A stretch of DNA of 64,000 bases from Aquiflexum balticum DSM 16537 (lineage in GTDB: Bacteria; Bacteroidota; Bacteroidia; Cytophagales; Cyclobacteriaceae): contig NZ_LT838813.1 in NCBI RefSeq assembly GCF_900176595.1, positions 4,854,001 through 4,918,000 of the forward strand, written 5' to 3'. Under the pieces are notes generated by a model. That model was not told the DNA's origin. It ran no database searches and was given only the letters and a program-made list of their open reading frames with translations. Position numbers and translations under genes: made by a program. Shown one piece after another: positions 16,442-24,649 of this stretch (positions are counted from its first letter, which is position 1; every line of letters starts with the position of its first letter).

Positions 16442-17299
16442 TTAAAGTTGAATTGGTGTTTTTAGAATGTCAATCATTTTGTTTTTTGAGTCGCGATTCA
16501 TTTTTAGAGCCAAAAATAATTGATTAAACTCTTTGTAATATCTTGAAGACAAAGCATTATTAATGCCTCTTTTTTTAATTTCGGTAATGAAAAGTTTATT
16601 CAATTTTTCTTTAGGTATTTTAATAATCAAATCACTACAAAGATTATACTGGCTAAAACTTGTCATATTGGGAAGATAACCGTAATGCTTCTTTACTATA
16701 GACTTATATTCTTTGGAATGTAAGATTGTCATAATAGTGGATGGCTCAATATCAAAATTTGTTTTTGCATTACGCAACAGAGTGAATGTATTTTCACTAT
16801 TTGAATCATATGTGATAAGACCAACAGTTTTATCGTATTTACTATAGCTGCTCAATTTTGACTTGGGTATTATGATGTAAATTTCATTGAATGCTTTTCT
16901 ATAGTTTGTAAGTTGTAAGCTTAATCGAGCATCCGAATCAAGTTCTGTCTTAATCTCAAAAATCTTTGAACAACCATTAAACATTGCTAAATCAGCAATA
17001 GAATTACCTACTCTAAATTCGCTGAATATTTTAGAATTTGTCTCGCCAAGTTCTGAAATCAGCCATTTATTTAAAAATTCATTTTTAAAAACATATTCAT
17101 TTTGATAATTAAACACCAAAACTGAATAAACATACTTTAAATAGTCTAAATAGGTTGAATTTTCAGATTTTATCCAATTTTCATCATATCTATCAATCTT
17201 ATAATTAATTGAGGTAAAGTCCATTTTTAACCAAGAAAGCACCTCAGTCCGAGAGAACAAGGATGAATAGTCGCGTAACTGGTTACTATGATATTTCAT
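16442..17299 (-). CDS. sce7726-family PD-(D/E)XK nuclease-like protein
   Basis: A 285-residue protein, first in the three-gene operon. At residues 95-120 it reads FRVGNSIADLAMFNG then KIFEIKTELDSDARL: D103, E115 and K117 match a PD-(D/E)XK nuclease core (D...ExK), with the preceding SEFRVG as strand 1. The flanks are helical and lysine-rich. sce7726 proteins are named from Sorangium and occur beside sce7725; a nuclease role is inferred from the motif. A TAAATTTG -7 box lies 28 bp upstream (17,327-17,334). Confidence 0.78.
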   Translation of the reverse strand: MKYHSNQLRDYSSLFSRTEVLSWLKMDFTSINYKIDRYDENWIKSENSTYLDYLKYVYSVLVFNYQNEYVFKNEFLNKWLISELGETNSKIFSEFRVGNSIADLAMFNGCSKIFEIKTELDSDARLSLQLTNYRKAFNEIYIIIPKSKLSSYSKYDKTVGLITYDSNSENTFTLLRNAKTNFDIEPSTIMTILHSKEYKSIVKKHYGYLPNMTSFSQYNLCSDLIIKIPKEKLNKLFITEIKKRGINNALSSRYYKEFNQLFLALKMNRDSKNKMIDILKTPIQL

Positions 17300-17326
17300 T
17301 ACTGATTCTTAATAATTATTTCAGTT

Positions 17327-17334
17327 CAAATTTA
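17327..17334 (-). promoter_or_regulatory. Probable -7 box of the sce7726-sce7725-RES operon
   Basis: Minus-strand TAAATTTG fits the Bacteroidota TAnnTTTG -7 consensus and lies 28 bp upstream of the sce7726 start. A TTG at the -33 position is not seen, so support is partial. Confidence 0.4.
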
Positions 17335-17400
17335 CGATATTCTATTCTTTATTGTGTCATTTTAATGCGGTAATCGGTTTTCAGCATCGGCGGTAACTTG

Positions 17401-17607
17401 ATTATTTATAACCTAAAGGTTTACTCTTTTCCTTCTGCGAAGTCAAATAGAAACACCTGAGGTAACTTTCATTCTCTAAACCTAACAAATTCTTCCTCCA
17501 CAAAAAATACCGTAAACAGGGTATTTTTACTATTCGGGATTTCATTTTATTGAATGATTATTTCTATTGGCGTATTGCTGAGGATTTATTTGGCTGATTA
17601 TTGATGG
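17401..17607 (+). repeat. Dispersed repeat copy R4 (modules F-E-A)
   Basis: Starts with the F landmark (ATAACCTAAAGGTTTAC), then E (CACCTGAGGTAACTTTC), then A with core AATACCGTAAACAGGGTATT and tail GAGGATTTATTTGGC. It ends after TTGATGG, precisely where module B begins in other copies; B and C are absent. Confidence 0.82.
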
Positions 17608-17747
17608 CCTACTTTTAATCCTGGGTGGGTAAAAAACTTTTTACCTAAAAAATGAATACTAAAGATTGTTTTTTCATTTTCCTTTCACTAACTTTTATTA
17701 CAGTTTTTTACTGTTCGTTTATTTGTTTTATTATAACCCTAATTTTT

Positions 17748-17873
17748 ATGGAAAATCGAATCTCGATTGAGATCCCTGAAGCGGATCTCGCGGCTGCCAA
17801 AGCCGCACTTCAGCAGGTGCAAAGTATTTTGGCGCCTTATGTGATTGCCCTTACTTTTGAAGTACCCCTCTGA
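17748..17873 (+). pseudogene. Small ORF, probably 5' fragment of a conserved Bacteroidota hypothetical gene
   Basis: From ATG 17748 the product starts MENRISIEIPEADLAAAKAA, then LQQVQSILAPYVIALT, and stops after 41 residues (EVPL). The amphipathic helix and the pattern resemble N-termini of longer Bacteroidota hypothetical proteins of this type, where LTxEERR follows; here it changes abruptly. I infer a 3'-truncated remnant. The in-frame upstream extension to 17,652 is hydrophobic, low-complexity and unlikely to be translated. It is the only plus-strand candidate in this part. Confidence 0.5.
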
Positions 17874-17942
17874 ACTGTATTTTGATAAAATTGCTTTAGC
17901 CCTACTTTGTCAAATTTAAAGCGCAGTCAAAAAATTACTTTT

Positions 17943-18773
17943 CTATTCAATAAATTTCAAGGTATCTTTAATCGGAGTATAACTCTCTTGTCCGAGCCAA
18001 AGTAAATGTCCCCACTTGTTATCGTAAATTTCTAAAATTGAGTTTTTGATTTTTGAGTGAGCATATTCAGCATGTTCAAGGTTGACTGCATTGTCATTTG
18101 AACTATGTAATATAAGTGTCGGACAGGCTATTCCATTGATTACATTTTGATCAATATCTTGGTCTAAGTCATTTACAAAACCATTTTTTGACCGCTGGAG
18201 TTTTATCATTTCAAAGAGCTCCGCTACTTCGGCTTTAGCCAGATCAATTGATTGAGAATTGGAAAGCTCTTTCAACATGGTCTTGGCCATTAAATTTGGA
18301 AACAATAAATAAAAAAAGCGGAAAAGTGCCCAGCTGAATTTTTCAATTTTAGGTGCGAATATTTTTTTTGCTTTGATATAAGTTTTGTCTTTTGCTGTCA
18401 TCCATTTTTTTGTCACAGCAGAAATCAAAATAAGTTTGGTTACTCGGGCAGGAAAATTTGACGCTAATTCAATAGCACTTAGTCCGCCAGCAGAAATCCC
18501 AATTACAATTACTGATTTTAGCTTTAGTTCATCAAGCATCGCAACGAACAACGCTGCTGTCTGCTTAGGTGAAACATTTTGGGAAAGCGGTGTATTTCCA
18601 TAACCTGGTCTCGAAGGTGTAATCAGGCAAAATCGATTGGTGTCAAAACCTTTATGAAAAAGAACTTCGTTGCAACTGCTGTGCCCACCGTGAATAAAAA
18701 GTATAGGAATACCTGTTCCAACCCTGCTAAATTCTATTGTCCCCTTTTTGGTATTGATTATTTGTGTCTTCAT
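17943..18773 (-). CDS. Alpha/beta hydrolase
   Basis: Start placed at ATG 18773 (MKTQIINTKKGTIEFSRVG), since the further 23 in-frame residues upstream are unlike the family. About 276 residues. HGGHSSCNE is the oxyanion-hole strand, GISAGG the nucleophile elbow with the catalytic serine, HSSNDNAV carries the acid, and KWGHLLWLG the C-terminal histidine. A complete, single-domain hydrolase such as a haloperoxidase-like esterase; substrate unknown. It lies in a run of short accessory genes, all minus strand. Confidence 0.85.
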   Translation of the reverse strand: MKTQIINTKKGTIEFSRVGTGIPILFIHGGHSSCNEVLFHKGFDTNRFCLITPSRPGYGNTPLSQNVSPKQTAALFVAMLDELKLKSVIVIGISAGGLSAIELASNFPARVTKLILISAVTKKWMTAKDKTYIKAKKIFAPKIEKFSWALFRFFYLLFPNLMAKTMLKELSNSQSIDLAKAEVAELFEMIKLQRSKNGFVNDLDQDIDQNVINGIACPTLILHSSNDNAVNLEHAEYAHSKIKNSILEIYDNKWGHLLWLGQESYTPIKDTLKFIE

Positions 18774-18931
18774 GATTTTTAAGCTTCCCCCAACGGTTCT
18801 AAGCGACCCGAAGATAGGTATCTGGAAGAGATTCACTGTCAACCTAGCACAAACTATGATGGAATTACAAAACTTGATTTAACCACTGAACCTCCACTTT
18901 TGGGTAGGTGTTTTTGTGGCTAGTGCTTTTA

Positions 18932-19465
18932 CTAATCTTTCCTGTCGTAAGTTAAAATTTGAAGTCCATCCGAAAATGATTCTTTATCAATTAGTTCCCA
19001 ACTTCCACTTGCGGTTGAAGAACCAAATAGTTTTGTACCATATCCAAGTACAATAGGGTTCAATTTGAGTTTCAATTGGTCAATTAGTCCATTTTCTAAT
19101 AACCATCCAGCAAACTGTCCGCCACCACATAGGTAAATATCTGTTTTAGCGTTTTTTCTTATTTCATTCACTTTGTCTATACTCAACTTTTCGATTTTAA
19201 CGGATTCTGATAAGTTATCAATTTTTAGTGAATTCGAAAAAATGTGGTGTTCCATATTTGGATACGCAGGCTGCCCTGGTTCGAGTCCATATTGAAAGCC
19301 GAATTCATATGTTTTCCGTCCCATAATTACTGTTCCGAAATTAGCAAGGTCAGATTGATATTTTTCAACTCCTTCACCTTGCAAAATGAACTTGCTTATA
19401 TCGTCATTTTTTCCTGCAATATATCCGTCTAAGGAACTCGCTACATAATAAATTATCTTTTTCAT
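18932..19465 (-). CDS. RibD C-terminal/dihydrofolate-reductase-like protein
   Basis: A 177-residue protein of the RibD-C fold: YYVASSLDGYIAG at the N-terminus, TVIMGRKTYEFG in the middle, DIYLCGGGQFAGWLLENGLID, then LKLNPIVLGYGTKLFG. This is the NADPH-dependent reductase fold shared by RibD and DHFR; stand-alone members such as YyaP/YwjB are common in accessory regions and mostly uncharacterised. A second, diverged paralogue lies at 26,497 on the other side of the IS91 palindrome. Confidence 0.87.
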   Translation of the reverse strand: MKKIIYYVASSLDGYIAGKNDDISKFILQGEGVEKYQSDLANFGTVIMGRKTYEFGFQYGLEPGQPAYPNMEHHIFSNSLKIDNLSESVKIEKLSIDKVNEIRKNAKTDIYLCGGGQFAGWLLENGLIDQLKLKLNPIVLGYGTKLFGSSTASGSWELIDKESFSDGLQILTYDRKD

Positions 19466-19684
19466 AAATCCTGTCTCTTTAGTTAAATGTCTTTTATGTA
19501 TTAGCCACTAACTTATTAATCTATCTGGATTTCCCTCACAGATTTATTAAATATAAATAGATCAGTCTGGTTTTTCTTTCCCCTGGGTGAAGATTGGCGT
19601 TGGCGCCAGGTGTAGGCTAACGAAACCTTGTCGCAGTTGAAGCCCAGGTCGAACCGGCTGTCCGGCCTAGCCTAATCAAGCTTA

Positions 19685-20191
19685 TTATTTGAATAATTTC
19701 TTTTCTTCTTCACTCAGTTTTGGGTTCCTACCGACGATGTCGGCTTGTATTTTCCACTCTCCATTCTCCAGTCCCATTACAATGAGTACAGAATTATAGT
19801 TTTCATGTATCTCTCCTTTGTCCCTCACCTTCTGCCATTCCATGAGAACAAGAATTGCAGTGGTCTCATATTGATATAGTGTCTCAGAGAGAATTTTAGA
19901 TTCCAAAAATTGAAACTCATTATTGGTCTGTCGTTTGGTAAGCCCGTCAAGATCTATAGGTTTGCCGTCAATCCCGTGATAAAAGAATCCTTTTGAGGTT
20001 ATCTGTTGTCTTAAACTATCTCTCTTTTTGACATCTCTCACTTGGTCGAATATCTCACTTTCTCTTTCAAGAAGTCTGATTACCTCTTGGTTGGGTGGAT
20101 GAGTTCCTGCGAACTTCATTTCTTGCGAAAACACTTGTGTCCATTGACTAGTCGTCAAAAGTGCTGTTAATAATAAGAGTCGAAATTTCAT
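19685..20191 (-). CDS. Secreted NTF2-like protein (SnoaL/DUF4440 type)
   Basis: A 168-residue protein with a clear signal peptide (MKFRLLLLTALLTTSQWTQVFSQ). The mature part looks like an NTF2-like cone: an N-terminal helix pair (RLLERESEIFDQVRDVKKRDSLRQQI), then strand-rich NEFQFLESKILSETLYQYETTAILVLMEWQKVRD and SVLIVMGLENGEWKIQADIVG, whose final strand (GxWKIxxD) is typical for DUF4440. Probably periplasmic; function unknown. Confidence 0.65.
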   Translation of the reverse strand: MKFRLLLLTALLTTSQWTQVFSQEMKFAGTHPPNQEVIRLLERESEIFDQVRDVKKRDSLRQQITSKGFFYHGIDGKPIDLDGLTKRQTNNEFQFLESKILSETLYQYETTAILVLMEWQKVRDKGEIHENYNSVLIVMGLENGEWKIQADIVGRNPKLSEEEKKLFK

Positions 20192-20239
20192 GGTGTAATA
20201 ATTTTAGTCAATATCTATTTTGAGAAATGTCACCAAGCC

Positions 20240-20333
20240 TTGCCTACAAGGTTTTGCGCTTGACAAGTGCCGGATTTAGGAGCACTAAACTTGTTTCAGG
20301 ACGAGACACACCCCGACTGATGCAAAACCCGTA
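20240..20333 (+). repeat. Structured cassette-end motif, copy 1
   Basis: GGTTTTGC and GCAAAACC close a region with an inner ACAAGTGC/GCAC-TTGT pair. The 3' part (TTTCAGGACGAGACACACCC, CGACTGATGCAAA) recurs at about 26,441-26,477. Both copies lie just after the stop codon of a minus-strand accessory gene. Possible recombination end or terminator-like element. Confidence 0.5.
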
Positions 20334-20346
20334 TTTTTAATGGCAG

Positions 20347-21186
20347 TTAGTCTATTTTTAGTGTGTTCCAAATGCTTTTCGGTATTTCGCTTTTAAATGT
20401 AGTAAGTTTTTGCAATGCTTCGATTTCTTGTTCAGTAAGTCCATTCTCCCTGAAATACATAAATCTCAAATATGCAGCCCAAAATTTTGTAGTCAGGTTA
20501 TTGTCTTTGTCCATTATAGCTGTCTTCTGTATATCAATGTTCTTAAATGAGTTGTCAATGATACTTTTAGAAAGTAACTCGTACATGGCTGTTTCTGATT
20601 CTTGTGCAATACCTTTTGAATTTAGTCTCTGAAATCTTTTTCTGTCCGTGAACATAATACCTGACTTTTCAGGAAGTGTTGTTGCAAGGAACAATCCAAA
20701 GGATGTCAATGCAGCTATTGCAAAAAATGAGTTTAGATAACTGTCAAATTGAAAGAATACCAATAAACAAACAATAAAATACACAAAAGAAAAGAGTGGT
20801 CCGGCTAAAAGAATTTTTGAAAATGAGTTGGGATTAATGTCCTTTTCAGTTTTAGGTACAGTTGCGGCAATACCACCGAAATATGAAAGATTTTTGTTGA
20901 AAAAAACCTTTGTCCTTCCGTCTTCATCTTTAATCCCGAAAAATGCCACTACAAAAAGTTTAAGTTTTTGTCCCAATGCAAGCCCTGTCAGTAAATGCCC
21001 CAATTCGTGCATGAAGAGTGCAGATAATGGTGCAATTATCAGCATTGGAAAATAAATGATTGCTTCAATTTTATTTCCTAGTAGAAACTTGTCAATATGT
21101 GTTTGGTCCAAAAAGAAATATGCAAATGCAAAAACCCCTACACTTAGCAATGCTCCCAAAAGTCCCGAAATCAAATTTTTTCTCAT
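20347..21186 (-). CDS. M50-family (site-2-protease-like) membrane metalloprotease
   Basis: A 279-residue integral membrane protein. The zinc-binding motif HELGH (in FMHELGHLLTGLALG, about residues 60-64) lies inside the second hydrophobic helix, as in site-2 proteases. Further hydrophobic helices are at about 5-27, 40-60 and 130-175. A second, distal NPxxDG-type motif is not obvious in this copy, so proteolytic activity is probable rather than certain. The C-terminal 100 residues are soluble. It ends 14 bp from the cassette-end motif. Confidence 0.75.
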   Translation of the reverse strand: MRKNLISGLLGALLSVGVFAFAYFFLDQTHIDKFLLGNKIEAIIYFPMLIIAPLSALFMHELGHLLTGLALGQKLKLFVVAFFGIKDEDGRTKVFFNKNLSYFGGIAATVPKTEKDINPNSFSKILLAGPLFSFVYFIVCLLVFFQFDSYLNSFFAIAALTSFGLFLATTLPEKSGIMFTDRKRFQRLNSKGIAQESETAMYELLSKSIIDNSFKNIDIQKTAIMDKDNNLTTKFWAAYLRFMYFRENGLTEQEIEALQKLTTFKSEIPKSIWNTLKID

Positions 21187-21229
21187 TTTGTTTATTGGTA
21201 ATCGTTTATCAACTGATAAGTGCCCCCAA

Positions 21230-21293
21230 AGTCTTTTAGACCAAATCTAGCCAAAAAAGTGTCCTAATTAAATTGCCTTTTCAAGATTGCATT
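21230..21293 (+). repeat. Diverged solo copy of the IS91 outer end
   Basis: AGTCTTTTAGACCAAATCTAG through CTTTTCAAGATTGCATTAACG matches the outermost bases of the adjacent IS91 element (21,300-21,362: AGTGTTTTAGACGCAATCTA to TTTCAAGATTGCG) with scattered differences. It abuts the element only on the left; the right flank lacks it. It may be a footprint of an older insertion or the native target. Confidence 0.65.
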
Positions 21294-21583
21294 AACGTAA
21301 AGTGTTTTAGACGCAATCTAGCCAAAAAAATAGCCAAAATAAATTGGCGTTTCAAGATTGCGTTTAAAACATAGTTGGACTAAGCCGTGCTACACCTATG
21401 GGTATTTATCTGCTTTGCTTTGAAGGTTTTGTCTGGTTTTGGACCATTGTCCTGAAGTTTTGGACGGATTCCGCTTTTTTACCCGGAAATTTTGTTTGGG
21501 ACCGGGCATACCTTTCCCTGTAACAGAACCTCTGTTTTGTTTTTCTTTCAGCTTTTCAAAGAACTTCATCCCTGCTTTTTCAT

Positions 21584-22759
21584 TCAGGGACCATTTGCTT
21601 TTCCTTCGGGCGTGGCAAAGACCATCCTTCCGTTCTTGCAGCAGCTACACCTGAACATCTCTTCTCCGAAAATCTCCTCCATCACCTCGTAGGTGCTCAG
21701 CCCATGGTAAAATGACACCTCCCTTGTTATGTTCAACAGCCTGAAACATTCATTCATTTTGGTGTTGCTGTTGGCCGAGGCCAAGATGCCGTAATAGCGG
21801 ATTTTGTAGAAGCCTGTTGGCAGTACATGTTGCATAAATCTTCTGACAAACTCGGAACAGGCAAGCAACATGGTTTTGGTTTTGTTGTCCCTGTAATCCT
21901 TCCACCTGAATTTTACGGTTTCACCATCTGTATCCAGAATACGGCTGTTGCTGATCGCTACCCTGTGGGTGTACCTGCCAAGGTAGCTGACCACCTGGCC
22001 CGCCCCCCTGAAGGTCTTCTTGATATAGACATTCCACATCTTTGCGTAAGATTCCCTTTTCAGACTATTGATATCGGCAAACAGCTCTTTTTGACCTCCG
22101 GGTATCCTGAGAAGGTTATCCTCCAGTGCTCCCAGAAGCCTTTCCATGAACAGTCCCCGGAACACAGCCGAAAGGGCCTTTACCGGAACGAAGAACTTTT
22201 TGCCGGCATACAGCCACTGCATCCCGTCACTGTCAAGGCCTCCTGCAGGAACCAGCATATGGATGTGGGGGTGGTAGTTCAGGGATTGGCCCCAAGTGTG
22301 GAGTACCGACAGACAGCCGCTTTCGACTCCCAGAAATGCCGGGTTCAGGGCAGTCTTCTTTACTGCTTTTGCGGAACATTCAAAGAGCAGGTTGTAACAG
22401 AACCTCTGGTTGATGTAGAACAATGGATTGAGAAACTCAGGAACCGTAAACACGGCGTGAAAGTACCTGACAGGCAGAAGCCTGCACTTTAGCTTTTCCA
22501 CCCACAACTGCTGCTTGATGTACTGGCACTTCGGACAGTGACGGTTCCTGCAGCTGTTATAGCAGACTTTGACCGTACCGCAGGAGTCACAACAGAGACT
22601 GTGTGAGCCCATTTGTGATGTCCGGCAATGGAGGATGTCGTTAAAGGCCTTTCTCTGATCAGGGCACAGATGCTTCTGCGACAGGAAGACCTCCTTTTGG
22701 GAATCCAGGACTGTTGAGAGTTCGGCCCCACCATTCCTCTTGTTGACAGCATCCATCAA
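21584..22759 (-). CDS. IS91-family transposase (left copy)
   Basis: A 391-residue rolling-circle (HUH, Y2-type) transposase. The N-terminal zinc-binding domain has C55/C57-type cysteines in LCCDSCGTVKVCYNSCRNRHCPKCQ (about 55-79). The HUH motif H165-I-H167 lies in NYHPHIHMLV, and VSYLGRYTHRVAISN and FYKIRYYGILA are the conserved distal blocks that carry candidate catalytic tyrosines. Residue 221 is Gly here but Glu in the right copy. Its start overlaps the recombinase stop (ATGA). Confidence 0.92.
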   Translation of the reverse strand: MMDAVNKRNGGAELSTVLDSQKEVFLSQKHLCPDQRKAFNDILHCRTSQMGSHSLCCDSCGTVKVCYNSCRNRHCPKCQYIKQQLWVEKLKCRLLPVRYFHAVFTVPEFLNPLFYINQRFCYNLLFECSAKAVKKTALNPAFLGVESGCLSVLHTWGQSLNYHPHIHMLVPAGGLDSDGMQWLYAGKKFFVPVKALSAVFRGLFMERLLGALEDNLLRIPGGQKELFADINSLKRESYAKMWNVYIKKTFRGAGQVVSYLGRYTHRVAISNSRILDTDGETVKFRWKDYRDNKTKTMLLACSEFVRRFMQHVLPTGFYKIRYYGILASANSNTKMNECFRLLNITREVSFYHGLSTYEVMEEIFGEEMFRCSCCKNGRMVFATPEGKANGP

Positions 22760-23577
22760 AGCTCATCCAGGGGACTTTTGATCAGGGCCGGATCCAGATT
22801 GCAGATATGCAGGTAGACCGTAGTGGTCTTAAGGGATCTGTGTCCCAGGAGTTCCTGGATTATCCTGACATTGGTCCCCTGCTCGAGCAGGTGCGTGGCG
22901 AAGGAATGCCGCAGGGTATGGAAAGAGGCATGCTTTGTTATTCCGGCACATTCCATGGCCTTTTTCAGAACAGACTGTGCGCTTTTTTCGCTGTATGGCT
23001 TTCCCGGCACCTGCCCTTCAAAGAGATAAGTAACCGGACGGTAGCTTTTGAAGTAATCCCGAAGCTGTACCAGTAACTTATGGGGCAGAAGGGTATACCT
23101 GTCCTTGTATCCCTTGCCTCCCCTCACTTTAAGCTGCATCCTGTCACTGTCTATATCGCCGGGCTTGAGACTGATCACCTCACCAAGCCTGAGCCCCGAG
23201 GCGTAGGTAAGGGCTATCAGGCAATAGTGCTTTCTGTTCCTGATACTCTTAAGGATAAGCGACACTTCTTCCTTTGAGAATACAACCGGAAGCAGCTTGG
23301 GACGTCTTGGCCGTTTGATCCTGATAGTATCCCAATCTCTTTCAAGCACGTCTTTGAAAAGTATTTTAAAGGCACTGATTGTCTGGTTGATGCTTGATAC
23401 CGAAAGTCCGTCCAAACTGATCCTTTTAAAAAGGTAGTCCTTTAATTCGGGGATACTGATCAGATCCGGACTTTTTCCAAAATGAGCTGATACTACAGAT
23501 ACCAGGCTAAGATAGGTCTTGATGCTTCTGGGAGAATAATGTCTGTAGGACATCTCCTCATACATCCTCTGGCGCAA
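22756..23577 (-). CDS. Tyrosine recombinase/integrase accessory to IS91 (left copy)
   Basis: A 273-residue phage-integrase-type protein: N-terminal SAM-like DNA-binding domain (MYEEMSYRHYSPRSIKTYLSLV) and a catalytic domain with R130 (ASGLRLGE), HTLRHSFATHLLEQG (HxxR) and LGHRSLKTTTVYLH (nucleophile Tyr). Such integrases accompany a subgroup of IS91 elements in Bacteroidota. Start: TTG 23577, or ATG 12 bases later. An ATG 14 bases upstream followed by a run of eight A residues is out of frame by one, so a slippage start is imaginable. Confidence 0.9.
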   Translation of the reverse strand: MRQRMYEEMSYRHYSPRSIKTYLSLVSVVSAHFGKSPDLISIPELKDYLFKRISLDGLSVSSINQTISAFKILFKDVLERDWDTIRIKRPRRPKLLPVVFSKEEVSLILKSIRNRKHYCLIALTYASGLRLGEVISLKPGDIDSDRMQLKVRGGKGYKDRYTLLPHKLLVQLRDYFKSYRPVTYLFEGQVPGKPYSEKSAQSVLKKAMECAGITKHASFHTLRHSFATHLLEQGTNVRIIQELLGHRSLKTTTVYLHICNLDPALIKSPLDEL

Positions 23578-23827
23578 ACTTTTTTTTCCATGATTAAATT
23601 AGTTAAAGATTGAACATGGAATAAATTTAATACATATTGTTAAAAATCAGGCCTTTATGATGGAATACAGAAAAACTACCGACGAAGGAGGTTTAGTTCA
23701 ACGTTGAACTAAACCTCCTTCGTCGGTAGTTTTTCTGTATTCCATCATAAAGGCCTGATTTTTAACAATATGTATTAAATTTATTCCATGTTCAATCTTT
23801 AACTAATTTAATCATGGAAAAAAAAGT
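23578..23827. other. Centre of symmetry of the IS91 palindrome
   Basis: A 250-bp perfect inverted repeat with no spacer. The centre is AGTTCAAC|GTTGAACT at 23695-23710. GTTC and GAAC, the tetranucleotides used by IS91-like elements, face each other across the dyad. It would hold the promoters of both integrase genes, which diverge from here. Confidence 0.85.
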
Positions 23828-24649
23828 TTGCGCCAGAGGATGTATGAGGAGATGTCCTACAGACATTATTCTCCCAGAAGCATCAAGACCTATCTTAGCC
23901 TGGTATCTGTAGTATCAGCTCATTTTGGAAAAAGTCCGGATCTGATCAGTATCCCCGAATTAAAGGACTACCTTTTTAAAAGGATCAGTTTGGACGGACT
24001 TTCGGTATCAAGCATCAACCAGACAATCAGTGCCTTTAAAATACTTTTCAAAGACGTGCTTGAAAGAGATTGGGATACTATCAGGATCAAACGGCCAAGA
24101 CGTCCCAAGCTGCTTCCGGTTGTATTCTCAAAGGAAGAAGTGTCGCTTATCCTTAAGAGTATCAGGAACAGAAAGCACTATTGCCTGATAGCCCTTACCT
24201 ACGCCTCGGGGCTCAGGCTTGGTGAGGTGATCAGTCTCAAGCCCGGCGATATAGACAGTGACAGGATGCAGCTTAAAGTGAGGGGAGGCAAGGGATACAA
24301 GGACAGGTATACCCTTCTGCCCCATAAGTTACTGGTACAGCTTCGGGATTACTTCAAAAGCTACCGTCCGGTTACTTATCTCTTTGAAGGGCAGGTGCCG
24401 GGAAAGCCATACAGCGAAAAAAGCGCACAGTCTGTTCTGAAAAAGGCCATGGAATGTGCCGGAATAACAAAGCATGCCTCTTTCCATACCCTGCGGCATT
24501 CCTTCGCCACGCACCTGCTCGAGCAGGGGACCAATGTCAGGATAATCCAGGAACTCCTGGGACACAGATCCCTTAAGACCACTACGGTCTACCTGCATAT
24601 CTGCAATCTGGATCCGGCCCTGATCAAAAGTCCCCTGGATGAGCTTTGA
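23828..24649 (+). CDS. Tyrosine recombinase/integrase (right copy)
   Basis: Protein identical to that of the left copy over all 273 residues, with the same catalytic R130, HxxR and Tyr positions. It starts at TTG 23828 or ATG 23840, and ends overlapping the transposase start by 4 bp. The pair of identical genes diverges from the palindrome centre, with 250 bp between the starts. Confidence 0.9.
   Translation: MRQRMYEEMSYRHYSPRSIKTYLSLVSVVSAHFGKSPDLISIPELKDYLFKRISLDGLSVSSINQTISAFKILFKDVLERDWDTIRIKRPRRPKLLPVVFSKEEVSLILKSIRNRKHYCLIALTYASGLRLGEVISLKPGDIDSDRMQLKVRGGKGYKDRYTLLPHKLLVQLRDYFKSYRPVTYLFEGQVPGKPYSEKSAQSVLKKAMECAGITKHASFHTLRHSFATHLLEQGTNVRIIQELLGHRSLKTTTVYLHICNLDPALIKSPLDEL

Larger units (their letters stand above)
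17300..17747. other. Non-coding gap with dispersed repeat copy
   Basis: Holds the operon promoter region, GGCGGTAAC at 17,389-17,397 (exact inverse of GTTACCGCC at 14,446-14,454 at the other end of the operon) and repeat copy R4. No gene seen. Confidence 0.55.
21294..23702 (-). mobile_element. IS91-type element, left arm of a 4.8-kb palindrome
   Basis: Carries a tyrosine recombinase gene and a Y2/HUH-type transposase gene overlapping by 4 bp, reading outward from the centre of symmetry at 23702/23703. Every position x pairs with 47405-x on the right arm; identity ends at 21294/26111. The outer end folds as a hairpin (CGCAATCT at 21312-21319 with AGATTGCG at 21355-21362), suitable as an origin or terminus hairpin. 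Only two substitutions between the arms were found in the coding part (22098 and 22238). Confidence 0.9.

Noticed and set aside
17652-17747. 32-residue hydrophobic N-terminal extension of the MENRIS fragment
   Set aside because: Low-complexity and without a sensible start; ATG 17748 gives a clean amphipathic N-terminus.
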